Shown: positions 1 to 11,848 of the stretch, in pieces
Numbering within the stretch: position 1 is the stretch's first letter
Layout of the letters: each line of letters opens with the position of its first letter
DNA from: Jaapia argillacea MUCL 33604
Lineage: Eukaryota; Basidiomycota; Agaricomycetes; Jaapiales; Jaapiaceae
Assembly: GCA_000697665.1 (NCBI GenBank)
Contig: KL197721.1
Location: 114,365-178,364 of the forward strand
Length of the DNA: 64,000 bases
Reading direction: 5' to 3'
Notes under the pieces: generated by a model
What the model saw: only the letters and a program-made list of their open reading frames with translations
Told to the model about the DNA's origin: nothing
Database searches by the model: none
Position numbers and translations under genes: made by a program

Positions 1-697
1 CGTGAAAGCACATCCTGAGGTTGATCATCTAGCTTTGGTGAGTTCCAGTACATCCCGCTTTCGACCTTTCCTCTGAGATGAAGTACCTAGATCATGGATA
101 TCGCACAAGGACTCCGCGCCTTGCATAGCTTCGACCCACCCATCGGACACGGGAATTTGAGAGGAGTTAGTTCTTTCCCTTCAAATCTGGTTATTCCAGT
201 TGATGGACTTTCGACTTCAGGCCTCTGTGATGATAGACGAAGGCCCCAGGGCAATGCTCGCCGATTTCGGCCTTTCGAAGGTTAGTCGCTTAATTTCGAA
301 CCTGTCAGAACTCGCTAACCCTTCATAGCTTCTTGAATCAGCAGATTGTGAGCCCTTTTCAGCTGTTGGTCTCGCCGACGACCCGGCTCGGTGGCTCGCT
401 CCCGAGTTGTGGCAAGGCGAAGGAAAGTTCACTGTAAAAGCCGACGTATACGCGTGGGGTATGACGGTTTTGGAATTGATGACCCACGAAGCGCCCTATA
501 GGGAAGACATACATGAACATAATACGGTTTTTAAAGCTGCTCGTGGGGAACATCCTTTGCAGCCTATGGAGCGGGAGGTGATTGAACGTGGGCTTGACGA
601 CGAGCTGTGGCGATTCCTTGAGCAGTGTTGGTTGTTGGATTATAATCAGAGGCCTAGTATTGAGAGAGTTATTGAGGTGTTGTCGTCCAGGAGGTGA
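1..697 (+). CDS. Protein kinase-like (pseudokinase) C-terminal part, partial at left edge
   Basis: The 5' end lies outside the window. Exons read 1-36, 91-165, 221-280 and 329-697, all with GT-AG introns and a TGA stop. The translation runs through kinase subdomains VIb to XI: an ALHSF helix, a catalytic-loop equivalent HGNLRGASVMI, LADFGLSK (Mg-binding DFG intact), an APE-like LAPELW, and the F-helix motif DVYAWGMTVLELMTHEAPY. Basidiomycete Tyr-kinase-like proteins usually read HGDLKGANVLI here. In this gene the catalytic Asp is Asn, the Lys is Arg and the Mg-coordinating Asn is Ser, so it is probably catalytically weak or inactive while keeping the fold. The stop follows helix I directly, with no further C-terminal domain. 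Substrate and partner are unknown because the N-terminus is missing. The family is clear; the pseudokinase call is inference. Confidence 0.75.
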
Positions 698-2834
698 TCG
701 ACTGTCGGTCAGGTGGTGATTGATTCGGATCTTTGTTGCCTCTCGGTATGATCGTTCTTTGTGTCATTTATTTATCTCCTTGGATCTTGTTTTGGTTTTC
801 TGTTTTCAAAACCTTGTTGTCGCGTCCTTCCTTGTCTGATCACTGGTCCGAGTGTGCTTCTCGTTTACGTCACTTCTACTCTTCCCCATACACGTCACGA
901 TCGGTTGTGAAAGTCGGTATGTCCCGTCGTCTCTTGACTCTTCATGGGATCACTGATCTCATAGTGTTGTTTCTAGCATGCAAGGCTCTGGTCCCTGCCG
1001 GTGGGCTGACGTTCATTTAACCCGACCTCTTCATCCTGAGGCCGACAATGATTGCGGATGGCTTTCAGAACCATGTATCGCTCCAAGACCCCACCTAGGG
1101 GCCGACCACAGCTTTGGAATTCTACGAAAAGGAATTGACTTCCCCATCCACCGCGATCACTGGGAGGGAGTTCACCCAAGATTTGAATCCTATCTAATCA
1201 TTGACACTATCTGTTCCTCGTAGCGTCCCTCATCCCCATGTCTCAGACAATCTCCGATCCTATCTCAACTCCTCGGGTCTCGTAGCGATCGCTACCAATT
1301 CCTTCAAGGACTCGGTACTATCCAAGCGATGAGCTGACTACCATTAGCTCGCAAGTGCCGACCACGACGCAGTTCGCTCGGGTCATATCCAAGAACCTTG
1401 TCGACACACTCCTGCACAAGTACGTAACCATATCGTGCTTATCTGCATGCCATCGCTGGGTTTACTCATAACGCCAACGCATCCGGATTATCACAGAGCA
1501 ACCTGCCAGTGTGTGAGGCATCGCGCATCTTCTCCGTTTCTCCGGCGTCGTCGATAGAACTCGAGGCTTCCACGTCGATCAAGTTGGTTGCTACCCATCT
1601 TTTGCGTTTTGTCGGCTGTAACGGGTGCATGTTCCGTGTAGGACAGTGAGTTGTTGCAGCGACTGCGAGGCATCTCCGAGCCCTTGCATCGCCATTGCTG
1701 GTGTATGAGCATGCGTGCGTGATTGGTATGTAGAATGCCGCCAATGATACATGGTTCGTATGATCCGAACATGAGCGCCTTTGTAACAATGAGATACAGC
1801 ATCGGTACAGCTGCGGGTACAGATTGAAAGCGCCTGCGGAAAAATTTCTCCATTGTTGGCGATGTTTATCATGTTTCCGAGCAACGGTGAGCGCAGGTGC
1901 TGTGGAGGAAAGGCTGGATATTTGCCACGTGGCTGAAATTCCACTGCTCGAGCCCATCGCAAGTTATGAACCTCTCACCCAACTCTCGCCATCCACTGCA
2001 GAGTCACCCACCCTCAGGCGACACATGCAACTCCCAGTCGCATAAATGGAGGAGCTTTGGCGGAATGGGCCCCTTCAATACCAACTCTTTCTCTGCCTGA
2101 CTACCTTTCCATTAAATCCCTCACAATCACTTCTTCAAAACCTGTGGATGCTGCGCTGAACCTTCGATGGATTGTTCTTGGATCCGTAATCAGCTGCTCC
2201 GCTAACTCACCAAAGGCGAACCGTAAAGAGCGCTCGGTCGGTGTTTCTGCCTTGGTGTCTGTGTCCCAATCTCTTGGTGCCGAACAACACGTTGCGGACT
2301 CATGGTAAATATTCCACAAGCCCCGAGGGGTCTCTTTCACAAATCAACGATCTCGACCTGGACTAACCTCTTCACGATATTCTATTCCCATTATCAGCAT
2401 ATTCCCAGGTTCCAAATGGCTTCTTTCATCGGCAGTTTACATACTCAAGTTGTGCACAAGACCTAAAGAACCGCTTGCGGTTCAAAGCGTGCCCCTTCTA
2501 TAATCAACAGGACTCGAGGTCATCTGTTTGCCATTCACTAGCGCCTGTCGCTATCTTGTGCATCTTATCGCTTTTGTGAGCTTGTGCCGATTTGAGACCG
2601 TTTTCATTTCGTTCACAGCCAACATGCTGCTTACACATGTCTGTTCTTTGTCCTTTGATTATGTTCGCGTGGCTTTGCCATGACGCCCTACAGCCTGGCA
2701 AAGCCTCTCATGCCTTTTATCCATCGCTCTAAAGCCGGCTCTCGTCGCAATCCTCCACCCTCTCCCAACAGTATCTGAACCCTCGACACCAAACTACCTC
2801 GCGAGCCTTGTCACTGACACATCGGTCGATCAAA
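698..2834. other. Gene-poor stretch, possible coding remnants
   Basis: About 2.1 kb with no model I can defend. Open frames on plus around 1020-1400 read like decayed protein (one frame contains LEFYEKELTSPSTAITG and later SYLNSSGLVAIATNSFKDSVL) but are broken by stops at short intervals and lack a consistent exon chain. Minus frames at 2101-2340 and 1466-1962 overlap one another and match nothing I know. Confidence 0.3.
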
Positions 2835-4393
2835 ATGATGCCTATCGCGTCCTTTCCAATAGTAGCACCGCACTCGCTACCTACACCCTCACCATCTTCA
2901 TTCACCAGGAGCATCGAAGGCAGCCCTCCCTTACCATTCGATAGGGCTCAGAGCGTCTCTGATTTTGAGATCGAACATTCACCTGTGAAGCCAGGGAGGC
3001 CAGCCAGGAATGTATCACGGAGAAACACGGAGTACGAGACTGAGCAGGTGTTTCTAGCCAGCATCGCCAATCTGCTCGCAGCCAAGGCCCGTCCATTTAC
3101 TGTTTCTGGCCGCATACCGTTGGATCCCGCCTCCTTGATATTGTTCTTTCGCTCCAAGGTACGTGTCATGTTATTGATACGCGTGTTGGATTGCTTGACG
3201 AGTGTCTATCACAGAGTGCGATCACGCATTCGTTGGACTTTCCAATCGATGTTGAACACGACACTCCTCCTGCCCTGGAAGTACTCATTGCTGCCTGCAA
3301 ACCTTATCCATCTACCGAAATAAACGATAACTACCCAGAAGCTATATATTACCCATCCACGCTTCCCTTAACGGCCACCCTCGAAATCGCCAATCATCCA
3401 ATTCTTGATGCCGTTCGCAACACGCTGTTCCCCACGCTCCCAACAGGCCACTTCCTCGTTGCAGTCCGCGACAAGGTGGAAATCATTCTGACTGGCGGTC
3501 ACATGAGCGTGCAACCTCGCACGACTCGAAACGACGGCAGGATCGCGATGATCATCGTTACACTTCCGGTTCGCTTCAGGGGTGGAGGGCTTGTCATTAC
3601 CAACGCGGAGGGCAATGAGGAGAAGTTCTATGGGCGGGGTGGGAAGAGTGGAGATATGGAGTGGGTAGCGTTCCTTTCGGATTGTGACTATCGCGTGGAG
3701 ACTGTCCAGAAGGGATGCAGGGTCAGTATCTCCTATGCCGTATATCTGAAGTCACACGGCCCCTCTGGTATCAATCCAGACCCTCTCATCACCCCCAGTG
3801 ACAAGTTCCTGGATCTTCTGGCTCCGATCCTCAATCTCTCCCGTGGTCGCCGAATCGCTTTCTACCTCACCAACGAGTATGGAGTGAACCCTTCGGAGGT
3901 ATTAGCAGATTCCCTCGCACCAATGGTACGTGCCTCTACTCTCTCCGCGTCCGTTTTTAGCTCACGAGCTATTCAGTTGAAAGGAGGGGATTCGATGCTA
4001 TATCATGCTATGAAGCTATACAGACTCGTTCCTGAGCTTCGTTGGTACGCTGGAGGCTACATCTGGCCCCTCGACCGCACAGTCGAATGCGTTCACGAAC
4101 TCGACACATCCGAGGCTCGGATGCCTATCACCGTGCTGAACGGACCGCGTGGCACTCCAGCCGTTCGCGGCGCCTTCGGCAACTACGGCGACGCAGAGGA
4201 GAGCGAGGTTGACGATCTAAGATGTCGAGTGGAGGATAGCGGAGCCGTACCTCTCGCAGATACCGACATCATCATCCTGACGGACTTCAACTCGTCTCCT
4301 GGCCCCGTCGGACGGGAAAGGGTACCGTTCGTGTCAAATGGGACTCTGGAGAAATTGATCGTGAATGTGCTTCTCGTCGTCTATGTGCCGTAA
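2835..4393 (+). CDS. 2OG-Fe(II) oxygenase-like protein of Agaricomycetes
   Basis: Exons 2835-3158, 3215-3925 and 3977-4393 give 483 aa. The second intron (51 nt, GTACGT to CAG) keeps the frame open, so an unspliced reading is also possible. I chose the first ATG in AAAATGATG; upstream in-frame codons are only TTG/CTG. The N-terminal ~70 residues are Ser/Pro-rich and probably disordered. The core has the jelly-roll signature of fungal 2OG oxygenase-like proteins: RGGGLVITNAEG, then EWVAFLSDCDYRVETVQKGCRVSISYAVYLK. In prolyl-hydroxylase-like relatives the corresponding sites are an HxD and DCEHEV. Here the HxD position reads like RTTR and the distal His is Tyr, so metal binding is doubtful. Activity and substrate are unknown. 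Family placement rests on motif memory only. Confidence 0.6.
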
Positions 4394-4680
4394 TGCTGGG
4401 AATTACCAATGACGTCTTGGGTTCGGTGGAAGTCTGTACTCTTAGCTTTCTCCTCCTCCTCACTGTACTATGTCTGTCTACTTATCTCTCCTGCTGTATC
4501 GATTCTTCTTATACCCTTTAATACCAGTCTTATAATACGGACCGACCTCAGAGTGGCGATCAAAACACATGGCAACAACGCGAACGCGTCCGTTTATTGC
4601 AGGACTTCGTTCAATATTTTCGCTTTTGACTTCATTTGAATCATCAGCCTGCAGTTCGGTCTCAGAGTCTCCTTCTAACG

Positions 4681-7600
4681 ATGTCGGATAAAGGCAACTC
4701 TTTCAAGGAGAAAGGAAATGATTTGTTTAAGCAAGGGCGTATGGCTGAGTGAGTCTCGTGGATTTACTACCTTCCTGGCTCAGGCTAGTGGACCCATAGC
4801 TCACCCCTGTTCTACGATTTTCTCAAACGCAGGGCCGCTGAAATGTACTCCAAGGTGAATTGGGGTCCATTATCGTGATCTCCCCTTGATTACCCCAGCC
4901 CCCTGATCTCGCTCTCCAAGGCCGAAGCTGCTGCCCCTAACAATGCGACTTATCCTTCAAATCTCAGCGCTGCTCTATACGAGACCGGTGCATATGGCGC
5001 ATGTTTCGAAGCTATATCTCGGGCTTGGGAGAGGTTGAGCTCAAACTCTAACCCATCCCTCGCGCTCCGATTATCTGTTCGCCTGGCGAAGACCCTATTA
5101 CACGGGGTCTACAGTGGATCGGTTTCTCTCCACACCGTGCAAGATAGACAACCTATCATAGGCGGACTCAAGGCGGTGGCCCTACAGGCCAGCAATACAT
5201 CGGGCTCGAACGCCGAGCACTTGCGTGTCTGGAAGGATTGGGAGAAGACTGAAAAAAGTCTACCCTATTTCGAGGCTGCCCCGAAGGAGGGTCGCGCCCA
5301 GCTTTCCAGCCTCCCCATTTTCAGGCCTTCGTGGTAGGTCTTTCCTAATTTGCAGTTGATCACTTTCTAACATCACCCAGCGACACCTTGCAATATTTTG
5401 TTGTGCGTATTCATTATCCTGCACTCATAACCTCGTTGAATTCTCTGCTCAGGTTGGAACAGATGATCTCATCTCTCTGACAGATGATTTCGGCGACAGG
5501 GATCCGTACCCTCTTGTCCTGGATAAGTTGGACCCTGAGCTCCTGCCAGATGTTTCATTTTTGTTCGGAGGCGTTGGTGATGGTTGAGTTTATATGCTTT
5601 CCTGCTCACGTCTGTACGGCTAAGCCCTCTTACAGGCCGTCATGTTCTGGGCACATTTGTCGGTATGCATCGTGCCTACGACAAATTGAGCCACAAAAAG
5701 TCAAAGCAGGCGAAGCTTCGCTTTCACTTGACGCTCTTGGATATCCATCCCACCATGGTTACTCGAGACCTTTGTCTTTTTATGCTCTTCCGCGAGCTCA
5801 TGGAAGCACCTCAAGATCGGATGACTCAACTCGAAATCAAAACCACAATCCTATACGTACTTTGGGGCGTGGTTATGCCCTCGTATTGTCATGACAGGTA
5901 TGTGATTCTTGGAGGGTCGACGAGCATGAGATAATGTCAACCCCAGGCTGCGAAATGTCATCAACACTTTACTGTCTCTGCTTTCACAACCCCATCCTCA
6001 ACTTCCCTCCTGGATTCACGTCGACCTAGATTCAGTCGGCCCAATACTGTCCGTATTGGACTATTGGAAGGATTTGGTAAACCGGAAGACCGTCAAGAAA
6101 ACGTTGGAGAACCACTCTCCTCCCATAAATGCGGATCCTATGTCCATGATCAACCGCACGCCAGGCATATCGATGGATTATGTCTCAGATGGGTACAAAT
6201 CTCAGCTTCAAGGCGTTGTTGATGGACAGAGGGCGAATATTGCTGCTCTTCTCGATAATATGACGGATTCTGACATACGTCAGTTGGGCCTAGTACCTGC
6301 ACACAGGCCTATCAGCGAAGCCAGGAAGATGCTATCCCAAAATCGAGAGAAAATGATTGATATGATGCTGAAAGAGTCGATTGGTGGGACTCCTCAGGGC
6401 GGCTTCGAGCAAGAGTGGTACACGTTGACGAAGTGTTTTCTCCCGCCGCCCGAGTTTTGGACTCGCCACCCTGGTTTCGATCTTTATCGTCGCATGAAAA
6501 CTACTGGCAGCATCCCCGACGTCTCCAGGAAGAAGGTAGTTCCATTCGATTCCTCCACCCGCTTGGCTGCTCCTGATCTATTTCTCAGATCAATGAACAT
6601 ATCAGGACCGCTTGGGTCCCTAACGTCACATTCTTTGTAACTGGCCACCTCATTACGGCTTGGTACATTTTTAATAGATCGTTTCCAGGACCGGGAGGCT
6701 ACCAATGGTTCCACCTTCGGAGTTGAATACCCGAATCTGTCTGCTTGGAACCCTTTCACGCCCATCCGACTGGTGGCGGACTTCAACGAACGTTTCCGGC
6801 TTTCAGGCGAAGGCACACCCAAGCCCATTGACGCCACCGCTTCCGACCACATGAATGTCCTTATTGACGGTGTCATCAAGTCCATCAAGGCACTTTCGGG
6901 ACGCTTCAAACTAGAGTTTATCTGCGGAGAACTCACTCAAGAGTTAGCGAAGATGCACTTGGGAAGTGATGTCATGCGACCCCCATCCTTCCCGAGGTTG
7001 TTCACCCGGATGTGGATTAGCAACATCCCGTAAGTCTACTTGCTTCGAGGAGCGATTCAACTTTGGAGATAATTTCCACATGCTTCAGTGATTACACCCA
7101 CGGCGCGTTGCACACCGCAATGTACTGCGTCCATAGGCTTCAGCCCGATCCACAAGCAGCTGTGGCTTCCAATTGTATGTTGAACCTGCCCGCGTGGGGA
7201 AACCCTGAACAGAAATCGTCAGGAAAATCCTATGTCCACTCGTGGGTTATATCATTTCGTTCTGTTTCAGCTCCTCTGATTGTTATCACTAGCTATACTC
7301 TACTCCAATTATCGGATATGCCCAGGTACTTAGGCTGTCGTTTGCTCCGAGCCGAAACCCGAGGGGTCTTCTTGTATAGCAAGAATACGCTGCCGAAACC
7401 CCTTGCCAAACTTGCGACGCGAGAAGAACTGACTGCATGGCTCACGCGCATTCTCCTATACTCCATCATCCCAGCTCCTTCAGATAGCAGCCCGAACAGG
7501 GTCCGACTACCCAACAGCCTGGTAGCTTTCGTAGACTTGCTTATCCACCTTTCGAGTGTTGGGTTTCCTGGCCATTGGTTATCCGAATATGTCCAGAAGA

Positions 7601-8401
7601 TCCTTGCGGACGAGATCATCACGGACATCAGTCCTTACGACGGACTATACCCTCTTCCAATGACGGACGACTCTCGCAAGGTTCCTCGGAGGCGTATTCG
7701 TCTAGATCCATGGCACTACGATTTCGAAGCCATCCTTGCTGTTGCCTGCGAGGGCCTCCCGTTCCCTGTACCCTTCCCTTCTGGATTTGCAACTTCTGCG
7801 CCAGATATCGGGGTCTTTGAAACCAAAATTGACCGAGCATACTCATTCGTGGCAACGAGCCATGATATGTTTTCCCCGTACGATCGTGTGTGCTGTCTGC
7901 TCTTCTACAACCCCAAGAAACTTTCCGACCCGAATTCCATCGTTTCCCGTATCCCGTCGATGCTGGAGGGAAGCAAAGAAATCCCGGTTGGCCATGTACA
8001 GATAATAACTTCGGCCGATTTAGTCGACGTGCCAGGCGAGAAAGCTCGGTGGAGAATGAGTAGGACTCGTTTCCGCCAGATGAAGGAGGAAAAATGGCCG
8101 ATGTTTGCATACCGAACGGATGCTCGATTTGCAAGTGAGTAATGCGTGACCTTATCAAGACTTTACTTTGACATCATTCGATAGTTACGAAAGCCTCCCC
8201 ATCGTCCCAATGGAAGGAGGTTCTTCCTACTTCGTCGATTTCGATACTAGACATCGACTGATAATGATGTCGACCAAGGGCGGTATGGTTCAAACGATCC
8301 TGATCATCGTGGCAGAAGGATGGAACAAAGAGGAGGTGGAGAACCAAGAAGGAAGGAAATGGGTTCTCCGATTGCAGGATCTTTTGTTTGATGTACAATA
8401 A
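4681..8401 (+). CDS. TPR and DUF4470 domain protein
   Basis: Twelve exons: 4681-4748, 4833-4854, 4921-5333, 5381-5402, 5453-5582, 5636-5897, 5947-6535, 6589-6636, 6689-7029, 7089-7241, 7293-8138 and 8185-8401; 1036 aa. The N-terminus is a TPR helix pair (FKEKGNDLFKQGRMAEAAEMYSKAEAAAPNN) followed by a second TPR-like stretch. Residues ~175-300 carry the DUF4470 signature (VSFLFGGVGDGRHVLGTFVGM, then a conserved block with FHLTLLDIHPTMVTRDLCLFML). The long C-terminal half (FFDREATN, GVEYPNLSAWNPFTPIRL) matches the extended form common in mushroom genomes. Biochemical role is unknown; TPRs suggest a chaperone- or partner-binding adaptor. The last donor is uncertain: GTGAGT at 8135 or GTAATG at 8139. 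I used the second because it opens a conserved-looking C-terminus. A polyadenylation-like AATAAA overlaps the stop. Confidence 0.85.
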
Positions 8402-8413
8402 ATATCGTCCCAA

Positions 8414-11269
8414 TTATGCATAAGCAGCCTCTGATCCCTTCCCAATTTCGCTGAAGCCATAGTTCTCACCTTGAACGAACGACCGTGTACACTGAGCCAT
8501 TGTGACGGACCTGAAAACATCGCAAGCATCGTCATCAGAATGGGAGACAGCAAAAAAGATGTAGAGTGCACTTACGCTCTTGAGATGGGGTCAGTTTGGT
8601 AAAAGTTGGCAATTGGTTTCTGGAATGTAGCTCCGGTAACTTTGGCACCAGCGGTACGTTCCGCCAAAGCTTTCAGGCCAGCGAGAGCAAGCTCCGTTGA
8701 TGTCCGTTCTGTGATGTCGTATCGGACGAGGGAAGGTGAGATCTCCCACATTCGGTCACGTAATGTTAGGACGTCGTCGTAAGGTAGAGGAGATCCGGCG
8801 ACCTCGGAAAGGGCACTGTAGGAGAGCCACAAAATGGTCAGCGTGGAAGCCATCATGATGACTGCGAAGGTATGTACCGAATGATCTTCCAGTCCTCACG
8901 AGAAGCGCCAGGTGGAGGAACAGCAGCCCGACCAAGTTGAGCCCGACCTTCAGTATTCACCCACGTCGTTCCCTTCTCGGTGTAGGCAGCACCAGGCAAG
9001 ACAACATCGGCAAGCTGGGCACCAAGGTCACCATGATGGCCCTGGTAGACGACGAAGGCATCCTTGGGGATCGACTTGGGGTCAACTTCGTCGGCGTTCA
9101 GTAGATAGATGAATTTGGGTTTGGTGGTAGAGGCTTTCTTGGAGGGAACGAAGCCAATATCATACGCGGCAGTACGCGAAGCGACCTGAAAAAGAGAACA
9201 TGGTCAAAACAGTCCCCCAAAAAACACGAAGTGGAAAAGAATATCCTCACCCGCTGTAGCACACTAAACCCATTCCATTCGGGAGTAACAAGCGTCTTCT
9301 TGTTCTTCTCCACAAACTTGGCCAGCGCATTATAAACACCAGCCCCATCCACATGCTCCCCAACAGCACTCCCAACAATAATCAAAGGCTTCTTCGCCGC
9401 CTGGAACTTCTTCGCAAACTCTCCCTTCCCAGCAATGAAATCCGCCAAAGCCTTCGCATCAGTTCCCAAAAACTCATACCCATAAGCAGTATCAACCCTC
9501 TCCCCAACCAACCCCACTTCCAATCCAGTATGAAGCCAACTCTTTCGGATGCGAGAGTTGAGAACGGCGGCTTCGTGACGAGGGTTGGTTCCAACAAGGA
9601 GGATAACATCGGCGTCTTCAACAGCGGGTATGGTGGTATTGAACAAATAATTGGATCGAACGTCGACATTCGCCACAGGAGGAGCCGTCCCACCAACTTG
9701 GTCCAAAGCGAGGTTATCCGACCCAAGCCTGTTGACGAAATCCTTCAACGCAACCAAACTCTCCGTATCCGCAAAATGTCCCGCAACAGCTTGGATCTCA
9801 TCACCCGTAGCTCCTGATGCCTTCAACCCATCCGCTACAGCAATCAGAGCGTCCTCCCATCCAGCAGGAACGAACCTATCACCTTGCTTAACAAGCGGTG
9901 TGGTCAATCTCTGGAACCTCAATCCATCATACGCATAACGCGTCTTATCACTAATCCACTCCTCATTCACATCATCGTTCGTCCTAGGTTGAACCCTCAT
10001 AACCTGAACACCCCTTGAATCAACCCGGATATTCGACCCAAGAGCGTCCATAACATCAATCGATTCCGTGTGTTTCAATTCCCATGGCCGAGCATGGAAA
10101 GCGTAGGGTTTGGAGGTGAGGGCACCAACGGGGCAAAGGTCGACGACGTTGCCGGATAATTCGGAGTTCATGGTCTTCTCGACATACATCCCGATTTGTA
10201 GGTCGTTTCCACGTCCGGTAGAGCCGAGTTCCTCAACACCGGCAACTTCGTTGGCGAAACGGATGCAACGGGTACATTGGATGCAACGATTCATAGAGGT
10301 CTTGACCAAGGGTCCGAGGTCCTTGTCCTCGACGGCGCGTTTACCAACGATTTCGTGGAAGCGGGTGCGGTCGGCACCGTAACGCATCGACTGGTCTTGG
10401 AGATCGCACTCTCCACCTTGATCGCAAATTGGGCAGTCGAGAGGGTGGTTGGAGAGAAGGAATTCCATGACACCCTCGCTGTAAACGAGTGAGAAGACGT
10501 GTAGACTTTGTGTGGAATGAGGACGTACCGGGCTTCGTGTACCAGGGGAGAATTAGTCCATACTTTCGAACCAGGCATAGCGGGCATTGCACTTGCACGG
10601 TACAAGATAAGTAGTGACTAGACGAGCGATTCATATCACATACCAAGAGGCGACGGGTTTTGGTGACCGCTCAACTTCCACCAAACACATTCTTCAACGC
10701 TCATCAGACAAGGTATAGTGTTGAGTCAGAAAAGTTACGAACCGACAATTGCCTGCAATGGCGAGCCTTTGCGCAAACAGAATGAGAATTATCAAACAGC
10801 AGAATAACAGCAGCAACGCGCACCTATCATGGTAGCAGAACCTGGATGATCGAAAACGAATAAGCGGTACGTCGCGAAGGCAATAGCAGTGCATACCGTG
10901 GAATGGGGGACCCAGCAGCTTCGCAAGCTTGAATCAATGCGGACCCTAGCAACCAAACGATAAACGTGTATACCTCCCATCCTAGCGTGTTGCCACTGAC
11001 CCTGGGGAACAGTAACCTCCTTTCCATCGACAGTCAAAGTGATATCCGCTTGACGAGGAGCCGTAGCCGAAATTCCTCTCCGCCCTAACCCGCAAAAATC
11101 CCAAGTAACAGCACACATATCCCCAATCAGCCACCGCATTTACCAGGCAAGGAAAGCAGAGCAAACACGCCATACCTCCATGGTGGTGGGCCGGACAAGA
11201 AGTAGCAACAACTTTGACAAGACGTCCCGTTGACGGATGTCTGGAAGTTGAAGAAACAAGGCGTAACAT
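8414..11269 (-). CDS. NDUFS1: NADH:ubiquinone oxidoreductase 75/78-kDa Fe-S subunit (complex I, mitochondrial)
   Basis: Eleven exons (minus): 11269-11176, 11084-11001, 10945-10897, 10841-10824, 10766-10743, 10691-10644, 10591-10529, 10478-9251, 9185-8878, 8815-8576 and 8510-8414; 750 aa, the usual length. Residues 1-35 are rich in Arg/Ser and lack acidic residues, as expected of a mitochondrial presequence. Then comes a ferredoxin-like [2Fe-2S] domain (FCYHDR, LAIAGNCRMCLVEVE, SCAMPAMPG), the His/Cys ligands of cluster N5 and the Cys set of N4 (HPLDCPICDQGGECDLQD, MNRCIQCTRCIRF, LCPVGALTSK), and the molybdopterin-oxidoreductase-like C-terminal half. It passes electrons through the peripheral arm of complex I. 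Two microexons (18 and 24 nt) split the [2Fe-2S] loop. The stop lies 12 bp from that of the convergent DUF4470 gene. Confidence 0.97.
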
Positions 11270-11625
11270 TTATTGATAAAAATCAGGGATATGTGTAGGA
11301 TGAGCGGCTTGGAATTTGGGCGCTCAGGCCGGGGGAAACGACCAGCGATAGGCGGCGCTCGTTGTTGAACACGGCGACCAACGACGACCAAATCCACATC
11401 CCGAAACTGCCCATTTGAGCGGAGTTTCAATCCGTTCGCACGCCTTTTGGCATATCACACATCGCACATTCCTGGCAAGGCGCTACAGTGGACTTACAAA
11501 GCCTCATCTAACTCTGTGAGTCTCCTTACTCTACTATGGAATTTCTATCATTATTGGGTGGAGTTGCTAGGTAGTGCTCATGAGCCCAGCAATTTCTTAA
11601 ACGATTATACCCAGGATCCGTCACC
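11270..11625. other. Intergenic: complex I subunit 5' region and tRNA upstream region
   Basis: About 350 bp between the start of the minus-strand complex I gene and the plus-strand tRNA. It must hold the promoter of the first and the upstream region of the second. I see no clear TATA box or ORF; several open frames on minus are non-ATG and overlap the presequence exon. Confidence 0.4.
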
Positions 11626-11697
11626 GGGCACTTGGCACAGTGGTAGCGCGCACGCTTCGCATGCGTGAGGTCGGGAGTTCAATCCTCCCAGTGTCCA
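11626..11697 (+). tRNA. tRNA-Ala (anticodon CGC)
   Basis: A complete 72-nt cloverleaf can be folded by eye. The acceptor stem GGGCACT pairs with AGTGTCC and includes the G3:U70 wobble that identifies tRNA-Ala. The anticodon arm CACGC-TTCGCAT-GCGTG presents CGC; the T arm GGGAG-TTCAATC-CTCCC is perfect. The D stem (GCAC/GCGC) has one A:C mismatch. The discriminator is A, the CCA end is not encoded and there is no intron. A run of four T at 11716-11719 can act as the Pol III terminator. It decodes GCG alanine codons. Confidence 0.95.
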
Positions 11698-11715
11698 TTT
11701 CGCTAAGGTATATCA

Positions 11716-11719
11716 TTTT
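11716..11719 (+). terminator. Pol III T-run terminator of tRNA-Ala
   Basis: First TTTT after the tRNA, 19 nt past its 3' end; a second T run follows at 11723-11726. Confidence 0.6.
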
Positions 11720-11848
11720 AAATTTTCCCTGACGAGTACCTTTTTCCGTCACAAATGCATACCAGCGCCTAACCCCCACAACCCAACACACGGAGCTAAA
11801 GTGTGACACTCCGTCATTTTGACCCTAGGTCCAGATTGTAAAACGATA

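Noticed and set aside
733-1020. Hydrophobic 95-codon plus frame after the kinase
   Set aside because: Starts with a non-ATG codon, has no splice or homology support and looks like 3' UTR read as protein.
1466-1962. Three overlapping minus frames
   Set aside because: Mutually overlapping in different frames, with no motif or exon chain; likely chance.
9353-9817. Plus-strand 154-codon frame
   Set aside because: Antisense shadow of the complex I subunit coding exon.
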